A DNA stretch of 64,000 nt from Fistulifera solaris (lineage: Eukaryota; Bacillariophyta; Bacillariophyceae; Naviculales; Stauroneidaceae): assembly GCA_030295235.1 (NCBI GenBank), contig AP026125.1, positions 992,001 to 1,056,000 on the forward strand, written 5' to 3'. Position numbers and translations under genes: made by a program. The notes beneath the pieces were generated by a model that had not been told where the DNA came from, made no database searches, and was given only the letters and a program-made list of their open reading frames with translations. Below are positions 44,429 through 55,859 of this stretch, one piece after another (the stretch's first letter is position 1; every line of letters begins with the position of its first letter).

Positions 44429-44833
44429 TTAGTTTATCTTTTCTAATTCTTCACGAAACCTTCGAAAAACGGAGCTTTGTAAATACCTCTGTAATCGACG
44501 TGTTTCCCAGTCTTTGCTTTCTTTGTTTTTAGCCGGATGACGCGCTTTACGGGGTGCTTCCTTTTCCACTGGCTGATGCTGTCGCGACATGTCAATAATG
44601 TCGACACGTCCAGCCGCAGCTTTTGGCTGCCGAACCACGTGCTGTGCTTGGTAACCTTTTCCAACTTCAAAGTTTTGAAACTGCCGCAAATCGACCGCAG
44701 TTGGGGCACTAGAAACGGTAGGACGAGACATTGTATCCATTTCAAGATCAGTTCTCCACCCTCTCGTCTTCAACACTCCCTTCGGCAATCCCGGACCCCC
44801 GTTTGAAGAACTTTGCGACTCTGTATCGCTCAT
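44429..44833 (-). CDS. small disordered protein, function unknown
   Basis: 134 aa, intronless, not recognised. Ser/Gly-rich N-terminus (MSDTESQSSSNGGPGLPKG), then VLKTRGWRTDLEMD, a middle rich in Gln/Val, and a charged C-terminal helix, RRLQRYLQSSVFRRFREELEKI. Clean start context and stop. Convergent with the helicase gene 98 bp away. The C-terminal helix looks conserved in type but could not be matched to a family. Confidence 0.6.
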   Translation of the reverse strand: MSDTESQSSSNGGPGLPKGVLKTRGWRTDLEMDTMSRPTVSSAPTAVDLRQFQNFEVGKGYQAQHVVRQPKAAAGRVDIIDMSRQHQPVEKEAPRKARHPAKNKESKDWETRRLQRYLQSSVFRRFREELEKIN

Positions 44834-45685
44834 CTCAGCTGCTCATCTTATTATTTGTTACTCGCCGCACACACTAACACTCGCGACGCGATGTCGTAAA
44901 AAATAAAATTATGCATTCACGCCTGAAATGCAGTCGTGGTATGCCACTTCTAATGTCTAAGCCAAATCCACGTAGGCCTCGTAGGAATTTTATCGATGCA
45001 GGTAGCAACCGGAACGTATCGAACTCGATCGCAGATTATTTTGGGTCCGATAGCGACAAACTTCATTGCACCAGTCCTAAACATGCATGCATAGGGATCA
45101 TTTACAAGAATAGACATTGATTGGAACACCAAACATGAAAACGACAACAGATGCAATGTTGCGAAATGTCTACGTGATTTTCACGTAGGCCTTCGTAGGG
45201 AAATTTATCGACAGAGGAAAACCCGGATATTGTGTAATTCGACATCATCCATTCTTTTTTGCTGTGTATGACTGCAATGTCACATAAAAAAACTCGCCAG
45301 CATCAACGATTCACACTAATAAACGATAATTGCAATCGAAATCGAAACAAAACGTAGAAAAGAGCGAACATACAACGCTTCGAATATCTACGTGAAATAT
45401 TCACGTAGACCTCGTAAGAATTTTATCGATGAAGGGAGCAACCGACACTTACCGGTAACACAAAAACAGTTCACCTTATAACGGCACTCGATGACAGGGT
45501 ATGAAACGTGAAGCTGAGTAAAGTTGAGTGTTCACGCACTTGGGTACAGTTTCTCTTAGAGTTGTGTTGTGGTGATGGAGGTGCACGCAGTTAGCGGTTG
45601 CTCGGCATTTCATTTTTCGCTTTCGGCACGACAAAAAAGTCATTTGTCGTTTTACTCAAACGTTTGTTTAATGTTATAGAAGACC
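44834..45685. other. divergent intergenic region with hairpin repeat element
   Basis: No gene seen. Repeat units fill 44945-45450. The right part is the 5' flank of a CRAL-TRIO gene. Confidence 0.4.
44945..45450 (+). repeat. hairpin repeat element, three units
   Basis: Units near 44950 (first stem degenerate: TGTCTAAGCCAAATCCACGTAGG), 45163 (TGTCTACGTGATTTTCACGTAGG) and 45388 (TATCTACGTGAAATATTCACG). Each is followed by CGTAGG/AAGAATTTATCGA. The two interiors correspond to the two alternating spacers at 3.7-4.4 kb: ACATGAAAACGACAACAGATG and CAAAACGTAGAAAAGAGCG. Confidence 0.8.
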
Positions 45686-46815
45686 ATGAAGCTTACGAAA
45701 GAGCTTGTACCCGCAGAAATCCTGCAAGAGATCTTTGATTCTCCTATTCCTTACCGCGATGCAGCGGAAGAGAAATTAACCAAGGTAAGTTTCGTCAAGC
45801 TTTGACTGACCAGTCGTCGGTGCGGTCATGATGCTTACCGTCATTCGATTTTCTGACTCTCTTATACACAAAATATAACAGGACTTGTTCGGAACTCTTT
45901 CGGCGGAGGATGTCGAAATGGCAGCTCAGGGATCCTATGCATATTGGGTCGCTAAACACTCTTCCAATCCGCCAACAGAGGAGCAGAAGATTAAGATGGC
46001 CATGCGCGAAGCTCGGCGCCATATTTACGGAGTTAAATACCCCGATGCCGTCAAGAACATTAAGGAAACATGCAAATACCGCAGGGTAAGTGAAACTACG
46101 TACAGACAATTTACTTTTGGACATAATATAATCCTCACTTTGCTATCCCTTTCAATCAATTCAGGAGCGAAACATTTCACTTTATCGAGCTTGCTTTGCG
46201 GATGGCGCCGAGTTTGAAACCGAGGAAGAGGCCCAATTCGTTGAAAAATTGAAAGCATCCATTACATCGGAAATGAAGAAGCAGCTTGCGTACGTACGAG
46301 GCAAAGACAAGGAGAACCGGGCTTTGCTAGTCGTTCATCCACGTACGGACAAATCTACCGTAGACGAGGATTTCGTTGCCAATCTAATCTATATTGTGGA
46401 ACGAGCTGCCGCTGTAACGGAATTTTCTTCGCGTGGCAAGGAGGAGAAGCTTATCGTCGTCTTAGACTTCGGCACTTTCAGCTCGTCGTTATCGCCACCG
46501 ATGAGTGCGGTCAAGGGAATCGTTGGAGTCTTGCAGTCAAAGTATTCGGAGCGTTTGAAAAACCTGGTTATTTTGGATCCTCCGTTGTGGATGAGAACGC
46601 TGTATGGACTTATTAAACCGTTCTTGGATCCTATCACGAAAGCCAAATTCATCGTCGCGACGGGCGCCAAGAAGAAGCATGAAGTACTAGCTTCGCTCAT
46701 TTCCGACGACCAAGCCATGCCGTTTATGCTTCCAAACGGTAAACTTGTTGGTGATGTGGAGATTGATCGTTTCTTGAAAACAGTTCCGTTCCACTGTCCT
46801 TACGACGAAGTTTAA
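45686..46815 (+). CDS. CRAL-TRIO (Sec14-like) lipid-binding protein, paralogue 1, three exons
   Basis: Sec14-type proteins bind and move phospholipids or tocopherol-like lipids. Exons are 45686-45784, 45882-46085 and 46165-46815; all joins are in phase. The N-terminal helical part has QGSYAYWVAKHS and REARRHIYGVKYPDAVKNIKETCKYRR. The lipid domain has ALLVVHPRTDKSTVDEDFV, EEKLIVVLDFGTFSS, KYSERLKNLVILDPPLWMRTLYGLIKPFLDPITKAKFI and the end KTVPFHCPYDEV. The whole is about 318 aa. Two paralogues with the same intron sites lie at 56.2 and 58.4 kb. The ligand is unknown. Confidence 0.85.
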
Positions 46816-47055
46816 ATCTGGCAAACCGTCTCTTGAATTTCCAGTAAATATCGAGCGGCGGGTCGCACAGACAAAAGAGATTATGAATAATAGAATGCCT
46901 TTTCTCAACTAATCTTTCATTGACTCTTAAACTCTTTGGAGAGTTACTCCGTATAACACCTAGAGATAATGTGAATTAACAAGACTCATCGAGCTTTTAC
47001 TGGGTAGTCAAATAGTCGAAACATTCTGCACCCGTAACCTACAGTACAAAGAAGG

Positions 47056-47322
47056 TCACAAAACCTGATGCTCGCTTGCGTGTCTCGCACCTTTTCCGAT
47101 GATACGGAAATAGGAGAATGAGTACCGTATTGGAAGTCCATTATACAGTACAATCAAGGTAAAAATAATGCAAACCCAGAACAGAAAGACACTCTCGGCG
47201 GATCTCGCACGGATCGCGACATCGCGATGCCATTCTGATTCGATGGCTAAGAGGTCTTCTAACCATTTTAGCGGTCGCTTTTCATAAAGCATATCCCTCT
47301 TTCTTGATAAAGCCTCACTCAT
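47056..47322 (-). CDS. possible small single-pass membrane protein
   Basis: 88 aa, not recognised. A charged N-terminal half (MSEALSRKRDMLYEKRPLKWLEDL) is followed by one hydrophobic helix (VFLFWVCIIFTLIVLYNGLP) and a short basic tail. Its ATG is only 13 bp from the histidine-kinase start on the other strand. The layout is plausible but unsupported by family or splice evidence. Confidence 0.4.
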   Translation of the reverse strand: MSEALSRKRDMLYEKRPLKWLEDLLAIESEWHRDVAIRARSAESVFLFWVCIIFTLIVLYNGLPIRYSFSYFRIIGKGARHASEHQVL

Positions 47323-47334
47323 AAAGGAAGGGGT

Positions 47335-50300
47335 ATGAGCTTGGCGGACGAAGGATTGGGCCTAGCGACAGGTGGCCCTCTCAAAACGTCCCTCCATCTC
47401 GATTTTCTTGGCCTTCCGTCTTTCGCCGTTTCATGGGACGGAAAGATTGAAGCGTGGAACCAAAAACTAGCCGCACTTAGTCAATTATCTGAAGCTGAAG
47501 CGCTCCAAAACTGTCTTCCGGATATTCTGGAATCAGACGAAGATCGTCTTCAATGGCAAAATGCATTAGGAAGATGTTTTGAAGAAAGGAGCCCCCAAAA
47601 GTGCACAGTGCACATGAAATGTTGCTCAGATACATCGCCCTTTTCTATTTGTATAGCACCCTACTCCTCAGGGGACGCCGTGGTGGATTTTGCAGTATGT
47701 TTTGTTGAAGCCTGCGAAAGGACCGACAATAGGACGTTGACATTTCACAGACCAAAGAAAAATGAGGCGTCGATAGAGTTGGCCGAGTCAGATTACTGCT
47801 CGATTGTCGAAACGTCGAACTTTGCAACCATGGGAATAGATACAGACTATACAGTCTTCCTTTGGAATTCAAAAATGGAGGAGATTTCGGAGTTTTCGCG
47901 ATCAGAAGTCATAGGGAAGAAAATACCCAATACTTTTCTCATATCATCCCATTTCGAAAAAAGTTGTAAAAAGGCGTTCGCGGGGGAAACCACATCAACA
48001 TGCTGTCTTGAATTGACAACAAAGTGCGGGAATCTGCTGCATTTACGGTCGGTCTTTACTCCGTACATGGACGAAAGTAATGCGATTCGAGGCGCTATCG
48101 CCATGGCGGAAATTTGTATAGGGGACGCGTACTGTAACTCTGCAGTCGGACTTCCAGCTGAAGTTATTCAGCAAATAAAGGATGTTGATACTATTTTAGT
48201 AATGGGGGTCGATCGGAATGGACTGGTGGATGAATGGAACACTGCTACGGCTAATGCAACCGGTGTCGGAATGAATGACGCTTTTAAGAAGCCTTTCATC
48301 AAGACTTTCATACCCGAGGGCAAAAGAGAGCTAATACAGCTTGTACAAAATGACACTTTGCTCGGAAAAGGAATATCAAGCTATGAGCTCGAAATTAATA
48401 CTCACAACGGCGAATCGAGACACCTAATTGTTTCGACGGCGCCCCGTGCTGGTGAGAACAAGCAAGTGTGCGGCGCATTGTACATAGCACACGACATCAC
48501 TGTAGCTTTTGAACAAAAACGGGCGGTCGAGGCAATGACAAATGAATTTAAAAGATTAATTGATGACGCGAATGCTCCCGTCTTTGGTATTGATTGTGAT
48601 GGGTAAGTGCTGCGCTGTCGAAGGTGCTGTTGTCGGGTAATCGTCCTGCTGTCTTGGTCTAACCTTATTGTGCGTGTCAGTATAATAAATGAATGGAACG
48701 AGAAAACAGAGGAAATAACCGGATATGATACGGTAGAAGTCATTGGCTGCCCTCTTATTGACTCTTTCATCCCATCGGCATTTCAGACATCGATGAAGGA
48801 GGTTCTTGACAATGCTATGCAAGGAAAAGGCACCATGAAATTTGAAATTGAATTTCGGATCAAATCAAACGAATTGAGACATTTTCTTTTGAATGTGACG
48901 ACACGGAGAGACGCAGAAAATAATATTGTGGGTGCTGTCATAGTCGCTCAAGATGTTACGGAGTCAGTGCAACGGGATCGCGCAGTCGCGGGTATGGCTT
49001 TCGAACTAAGACAAATTATTGACACGGCAAATGCGCCAATCTTTGGAATCGACGTCAATGGAAAGGTAAATGAATGGAACAAAAGAGCCCAAATCATTAC
49101 AGGCTACTCGAAAGAGGAAACGTTTGATGAACCACTGGTAGATCGATTCATCGCGCCCTCAATGCAAGAAAAAGTCCGGGAAATCTTGTCGTCTGCATTA
49201 CAAGGAAATGAAACATCGAATTATGAACTTGAATTCGTTGCTAAAGACGGAACCTCACGCTTTTTATTAGTCAATGCGACAACAAGAAGAGACCCTGAGC
49301 TCAATGTCGTCGGAGGTAAGAAAGTGAAGATTTGTTCATGTCTTCGTGTCATCAAACTGAAAAGTTGTTTCTGTGAAGTTGTTGGTGTCGCTCAGGATGT
49401 TACCGAAGATAGAAAACAAGCCGCTAAACTACGTGAGATGCAGTATCTTCAAGCAACTCAAGAGGCCAAAGTAGAGACTGAAAGGAACATGACTGCATAT
49501 TTTGCTCATGAGTTGCGTAACCCGCTCGGGGCTATTGATAGTGCACTAGCAGCAATGCCAGACGACCTCCCAGAATCTGCACTTGATCTTGTTTCTGGTA
49601 TGCGTTTATGTACTAGTTTCATGTCTTCCATAATGAATAACTTGCTGGACGTACGAAAGATGGAAGAAGGGAAAATGACTTTGTCAAGACAGCAGATAAA
49701 TTTGCGCAATGTTGCGACTGGTGTTCAGCAAATGCTTTTATCTTCAGTAAAACCTGGCGTTACTTTCAACGTTGTCTATCAAACTAATGGGAGGTCGTGG
49801 GTCATGGGCGATGAACACCGAATTCAACAAGTGCTCACGAACGTCGTCACAAACGCTATCAAGTACACGGTAACCGGTTCTATCACTTTGAAAGTTATGT
49901 GGGAAGGGAAAAACGTCAGATTTGAAGTGGTGGATACTGGACCAGGAATTCCAGCCAGTGAACAGGAAAAACTTTTTCAACGTTTTGTGCAAAGAGGTGG
50001 GGCACCAGGAACAGGCTTAGGGCTGGCGATCGCAAAACATCTGGTCGATTTAATTGGTGGTTCAATCTGGTTCATAAGCGAACCTACAGTTCGGCCGGGA
50101 ACCACCTGTGTTGTTTTGATGCCACTAGAGGAGTGCGATTCTCCAGTTACCGCGATAAACATTGGCGATATACACAAAATGATTGGCGAGCCATTGCGCT
50201 TTCTCATTATCGATGATATAAAAATGAATCGAACCATGCTGAAAAGAAGAATTTTGAAATGTATTGCACCAAATTCTATCGTAGAGGAGGCTGCGACGGG

Positions 50301-50576
50301 GAGGAAGCCCTCACAATATGCGGAAACCGCAACTTTGATGTAATAATAGTTGACCAGTATATGGAAGAAGCGGGAGGGGTCATGGTTGGAACGGATGTTT
50401 GCTATGCAATGCGCCGTATGAACATCGAGGCGGTGATGATCGGATGCTCGGGAAATGATCTTGATAAAGAGTTCATGGAAGCTGGGGCAAATTTTGTCTG
50501 GAAAAAACCTATGCCAATCAACGACATGATCATCGCAGATCTCAAACAAGCTCTAGGACTCAACAACCATCCATAA
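47335..50576 (+). CDS. hybrid sensor histidine kinase with five PAS domains and receiver, three exons
   Basis: Soluble two-component sensor. Five PAS repeats: FAVSWDGKIEAWN, FATMGIDTDYTVFLWN, ILVMGVDRNGLVDEWN, APVFGIDCDGIINEWN and APIFGIDVNGKVNEWN. Then HisKA with phospho-His in FAHELRNPLGAI and an ATPase domain with N box (HRIQQVLTNVVTNAIKYT), DTGPGIP and GTGLGLAI. The receiver has LRFLIIDDIKMNR, phospho-Asp in VIIVDQYM and Lys in WKKPMP. Introns: 48603-48680 and 49316-49378 (63 nt, stop-free). A missing G in the run at 50298-50301 splits the receiver; with it the frame reads EEAATGEEALTICGN. No transmembrane segment, so it is cytosolic. PAS ligand is unknown; no Cys-containing LOV signature is seen. 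Confidence 0.9.
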
Positions 50577-50606
50577 TTTTTTTCAAATGAGTATCCTTTT
50601 AGGTTA

Positions 50607-53577
50607 TCACTCCCCCCTCGAAATCTCATCCGTACTTTGTACAAGCTCAAGAACATCAGGCCGAATTGGTATTCCTTTCGAAATAGTAACGTTGACACAA
50701 TCTGAAAATTTCTTTTGATTGCCAAGCTTCCAAAATGCCAATGAAAGATCTGACAAAAAGGCGCTGTCGCTATAGACGTCTGTGCGCTCAGCCTCGCGAG
50801 AAACTCTCATAATGAGATCGTTCCATTGCTTCGCATCGTGAGGTACGCCCGGTATCTTTATGTCGTCAGGAGAAGCTTCAAGGGCACCATGCACAATTGA
50901 ATACATTGTTGTAGGTTCTGCGATCACCCCCTCTGACACGCTTGACTCGAACATTGCAATTAATAAAGCTAATTCTTTCGAATGAGCTGTTTTTATGTCA
51001 TTCCAGCGCATCAGTCGACGTAGAAGAGGAAAGCCCAGGTTCTCCTTCACTATCCAATACTTTGATTGAAGCCATTCCGATGGCTTTTTCCTCATTAGGC
51101 TGGCAATTTCATCCACAATATTTCGGAGAAGACGAACGTTTCCAGAATCCGGACCATCCGCAACAGCTTTCATAGCAATAACACTGAGATGTTCGGAGTT
51201 GCAGCCGGTGCTCAACGCCTGCCCATAGACCTCTGTGACACCACTCCATTCCTTGTTGTTGGCCAACCCAGTTGCAACTATTTCAAATGTTTCGGGATTT
51301 AAACAAGTGCGTGGCATTTGCTGAAAAAGCTCTAACGCCCCCCTACTTTTTCCTTTTGCGAAATAGACTCGAAGTGCCTGGTTGCAGCTCAGTATCCACG
51401 TGGTCTCGTCTTTCAGTAAAAGAACGCGCAGTTTCGATTCAATCAGCTGGTGCGAAAATGTATCATTGCCAGTAGCGTGGGCTATCGCAATAGAAGCAGC
51501 AAGATAGGAATCGGTGAATGGAAGCGATTGATTGCTTGTACTAGGCAGCACTGACTCAAGCCACTGAGACAAAACGAGACCGACGCCCGGCTCCGACATC
51601 ACAACAGAGCCTCTCATGCAGGTGGCTGTAGCATCTGATATCAGCCGCAAGTCCTCCGCCGAAAGCATTACCTGGCCTCTACTAGCCTTTAGAGACATGG
51701 ATGCAATCCGTTGAACTCGGTCAAATAAAATTTGCCATTCATCCGATACGACTTTGTTCGTCTGCGATCGTGCCCAGTCATAAACTTCTTGAGCTTCAGT
51801 TGCAATTTGACCAGAATTTGTCTCTTCAAAGATCAAACATGCTTCGGCAAATAAGTCGATACCACAGAGTGAAACCATACTCGCGGTCAAGAGTTCCTCC
51901 TCGCTGATACAAGGCAGCGATAAAAGTTTGAGCAAGCTATCGATGCATCCTTTATGTTGATCGTCAAGAGAGGACTCGAACTTTTTATGTTGTTCGTAGC
52001 ATGTCGCGAAAAGGACCTGGCTTAATAAAGCGGCTCCAGGAAACCCTTGAGACGTACACACGCGAATCACCGGGAGCAATAATAAATGTAAGGAACTGTC
52101 TAACGTTTCAAGAGGCGAGCCGGTTTCGCCAGATGTAGACAGGAGCTGCTCATCGTCACTGACCAATAGCGACCCGTACTGAAAATGGAAAGGTAGCAGC
52201 GCAATACGTATTGCATCCCTCCACTTTCCATCCTTTTCACAAGCGAGAAGAGTACCAAAGAGAGCTTGTGTCGATACCTTTGCTCCATCTTCTAATACCG
52301 TATTTAGAACAGCCAGCGCCCTTTCGCTCATTCCATCTTGACTAGTACGACCCAAAGCAATGAGGGCAAGATCCCGACAAAGAGGATGTAACCGATCTTC
52401 CCCACCACTCCATTGCCATTCATTCGCCACGTGATTTGCATCGAGGAGTTCGTTGTATAGCCGAACTGCATGGTCGTATTGTTCGCACAGGATACATGTC
52501 TTCATACCAGCTGCGACCAGAGGCTTCAAATCAATTAGAAGATTTAATGCGAAAGTAAGGTCGCAAGCGTTTAACACATACCTGACCAAATTTACCAGCG
52601 TTCGAAGCTTTGTTTAAAAAGTCAACAGCAGCTTGCCATTCACCAACTAGTCCGATCGCAGTTCCAGCAGCAATAACATCTGAGGGAATAGAGTTAGAGG
52701 AAATACGGAATATGACACCCCCATGCTCTTCCTCCGACTTACATCGATCCTGATCGGACGGAGATACCATTGACATGCGAAGTACTGCATCGAAAACACG
52801 TTCAACGGCGGATAGTTTCTTGTTCTTGGCATCACGTGCTATTGCATACAACCCTATTGGTTCTGTGATCGAAATATCGCAGGGATTGTAACCAGCGCGA
52901 TTGGGGTCAATGTGCCGCCAGAAAACATCGGAAGCTTCGGACCATCGCTGTTCACGACATGCAGTGACGACAGCGTACTCGCAGTGACTGTGTTGCAGCT
53001 CGATCTTCCATTCGTTTTCCATCAGATCAATGAGACGTCCACACTCATCAAACGGCGACACTTCATCAGCGTTCATACCACACAGGCTCAAAAGCCTAAA
53101 AATTTCCTCCAGCAAAACGGAGCATTCATGCCGGTGTTTTCCATTCGCTTTGATGACACCTATCCGAACCTGATGTTCGAAATCAGAAATAATAGCTTTC
53201 AAGCGGTGAAATGCATCATCTCTGCGATTATCCTGATAATCCTGTGCCCGAGCCCATACAGGAGGTAAATCACCTAATTCACTTATCGTTTGCTTCAAAT
53301 CCACCACTCTCAAAAGTATATCTCGAAAAATTCCTTTCACAGCTTGTGGATTGCCTGTCTTTCTCAAGCTCTGGCCTTCTATTTTGTTAGACACCAAATT
53401 CGGTCCTCGCTCTTCTCGTTTTCGTGCGTCTCTACCATCGGAACGTCGCTTATCCGCTTTCGAATGCTTGTCGGATGCAAAAGACACTCGTGCAAATTGG
53501 TAAACCCCGCCATGACTACTGCGTCGGCGCACATTTTTAGCTCCAGTTTGGAAAAGTAATGCCTGCGTTCGAAACAT
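50607..53577 (-). CDS. helical-repeat (PPR/TPR-like) protein, probably mitochondrial, two exons
   Basis: About 960 aa. Exon 1 is 53577-52582 and exon 2 52523-50607; the join restores KASNAGKFGQ/PLVAAGMKTC. The start at 53577 (MFRTQALLFQTGAKNVRRRSS) gives a basic, acid-free leader typical of mitochondrial import. The body is alpha-helical with degenerate repeats of about 35 residues, for example EQYDHAVRLYNELLDAN, GRTSQDGMSERALAVLNTVLEDG, EKDGKWRDAIRIAL and AKGKSRGALELFQQMPRTCLN, in the style of pentatricopeptide repeats. RNA binding in an organelle is an inference. It converges on the histidine kinase gene, 30 bp apart. Confidence 0.78.
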
Positions 53578-53706
53578 GCTTCTTGCATTCAAACAACAAA
53601 TATGTCCTTCTGTCCTTTATTATTGTTTGTCATGAAGGAACCCATTTTACTCATGTGAACGACATGGTCGCGTCGCGAAACCAGCTCAATTCTTTTTTCC
53701 TACAAG
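53578..53706. other. 5' flank of the helical-repeat gene
   Basis: Short spacer between the gene start and the satellite block. Nothing recognisable. Confidence 0.3.
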
Positions 53707-54305
53707 TTTTTACTATGATCCAAACAGTTAGTTGTACCAATCCACGACTGGTTTTCTGTCTTGAGACTGCATCAATCCTTTTGTAGTCTACATGCAGCCT
53801 GGAGCGCGATTTTTTTGTCATTTTTGCGTTTGATTATAGTCTCATTACATTAATCGATCTAACGCTAAATATTCTCTCTCCTTGGAAATTCGTGCAATTG
53901 CGATTTCAGCTTTCAGCCGGCAATGTCTTCGAGTCCCGACCTTCATGTTTTTACTATGATTCAAACAGTTAGTTGTACCAATCCACGACTGGTTTTCTGT
54001 CTTGAGACTGCATCAATCCTTTTGTAGTCTACATGCAGCCCGGAGCGCGATTTTTTTGTCATTTTCGCGTTTGATTATAGTCTCATTACATTAATCGATC
54101 TAACGCTAAATATTCTCTCTCCTTGGAAATTCGTGCAATTGCGATTTCAGCTTTCAGCCGGCATTGTCTTCGAGTCCCGACCTTCATGTTTTTACTATGA
54201 TTCAAACAGTTAGTTGTACCAATCCACGACTGGATTTCTGTCATGAGACTGCATCAATCCATTTAATTGTCATTTTCGCGTTTGATTATAGTGTCATTAC
54301 ATTAA
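53707..54305. repeat. tandem satellite of 241-bp units, two and a half copies
   Basis: TTTTACTATGATYCAAACAG starts near 53708, 53949 and 54190, a period of 241 bp. Copies 1 and 2 differ by only a few bases. Copy 3 has lost the segment after GCATCAATCC and ends near 54305. Confidence 0.92.
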
Positions 54306-54494
54306 TAGATCTAACATAAACCTTGAAAACGGAGTACAGTACACCCAAATAGAAGACCTCGCCGCCCGCCCTGCTGACGCCGACTTAATTCCCGAGTCTC
54401 AGAATTAGCGGCAATTCCGGGACTGATCGACGAGCAGACGATCTATGGTTCTACGTACGAAAAAAGTAGTTTAGCGGCGCATGAATCATCCCTA
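54306..54494. other. spacer between satellite and RING1-like gene
   Basis: No gene seen; 3' flank of the RING1-like gene. Confidence 0.3.
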
Positions 54495-55531
54495 TTATTT
54501 ATCCTTTCCGTCTTTTCTTGTTTGTTTCGGTTCTCGTCGATAAAACAGTTCTAGTATTTCAGCATAGCGAGAACTAGTTGCTGCAATCGATGCTAATGAT
54601 AGCGCATCATCTAGAACAACAGGTTGTCTAGAATCCCCTACCGAAAACAGAAGTTGAATTTTGAGGTGGGGCCCTAAATTCAGCTTCTGTTGAAGAAATT
54701 TTTGATCACTTGTACCGTCACGGTATCTGGCGTTCGTATGTAAGGAAGATCTAGCCGACCAAGTTGATGTTCCACGCAATCCGGTTCGTGACGTAGGAGA
54801 GCAAAGTCGATCATCAGCGAGAGTCCATCCCGTAACCCCCCGACCGAATCTTGTCTAGTATTTTTCGATTGTTCTGTTCGTTTTTTTGAAATACCTTTCT
54901 GCAAAGACGTGGTTGCCAGACTAGGATTATTGTTGAGTGATTTATCGAAGGCACGCGCTTCCCCAAATATACCTTCGATGAGGCTATCAAACGCAGGATC
55001 TCGGGACAGTTTGCGCCGGGAAGGGATTGGAGCTCGACAAATGGGACACTGTCCGGATGTCGTGCCCACCGTAAGTGCTCGTTCTATACACTCCTCACAA
55101 AACCGATGTAAGCACTCCACGACAACGGCCTTGTAAATTGTTTCTAAGCAAATGGCACATCGAAAGCATTGTAACAGCGCATTCATCGGCCTCTGTATCC
55201 ATCCTGATAGAACTGGACGCGGTTGGCGGTGCCACTCATACAAAGTGAGGCCATCCTCGCGATCGGGTTCCTGCCAATGGGACCGTGGGTGTAACGAAGG
55301 TATCTTCTTGGAGCTCGAATTGGGAGATGATTTCTTCTTCTTGAATGGAAAAGTAGAAGAAGATTCGCTTTCCTCGTCATGTGTACTCGCTTCTCTTTTA
55401 GCAGGTGCACACTTTCTTTGAAGTGAACTGTCTTTCTCATGATGATGCTTAGTTTTCCGCCGACTAGTGCTCACTTTTATGTTGCTTTCTTGGGACTGGG
55501 ACCTTACCGCTTGAAAGTCTTTTTTCTTCAT
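54495..55531 (-). CDS. RING1-like Polycomb E3 ligase with RING and RAWUL domains
   Basis: About 345 aa. A basic, Ser-rich N-terminus is followed by a RING finger: CAICLETIYKAVVVECLHRFC, EECIERAL and CPICRAPIPSRRKLSRDPAFDSLI. The last part is characteristic of RING1/RING2, the catalytic H2A ubiquitin ligases of PRC1. The C-terminus is a RAWUL-type ubiquitin-like fold: LLRHEPDC, LDLPYIRTPDTVTVQVIKKF, LQQKLNLGPHLKIQLLF and VVLDDALSLASI. One A is missing in the run seen as TTTTT at 54699-54703; restoring it fuses the two halves (QVIKKFLQQKLNLG). Start ATG at 55531. It should act in the nucleus with a PCGF-type partner, not visible here. Confidence 0.83.
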
Positions 55532-55736
55532 TTTCAGATGACCCTTGCATATCTGTTATAAAAGCCGGAAAGAGAATAGGTAGTAGTACAAGGTAAGCAA
55601 CGAAATTATCGTCACAATAACGTTCCCAAAAAATCAGGGGTGTGGTATTATTTTGACGTGTCCATCTATTTATAATCTATTTATAATCTATTTATAATAT
55701 CTATTTATAATAGCGCGCTGTCCGTGTGTGTGTGTG

Positions 55737-55845
55737 TCACGTCGGTCCCGGGTGTGACGCTATCCCCGGGGATCGAGCCCCCCGCTTGCGGGAAGGGCGA
55801 GAACGAAAAAAGCCCTGCAGGGCTAGACGCCGAAGGCGGCTAGTA
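55737..55845. repeat. GC-rich block of short inverted repeats
   Basis: Contains CCCGCTTGCGGG, AGCCCTGCAGGGCT and CGCCGAAGGCG in succession, each able to form a tight stem, in otherwise AT-rich DNA. The last one plus the following TAGTAAATAATAA resembles 36507-36530. Confidence 0.6.
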
Positions 55846-55859
55846 AATAATAATGTGGG

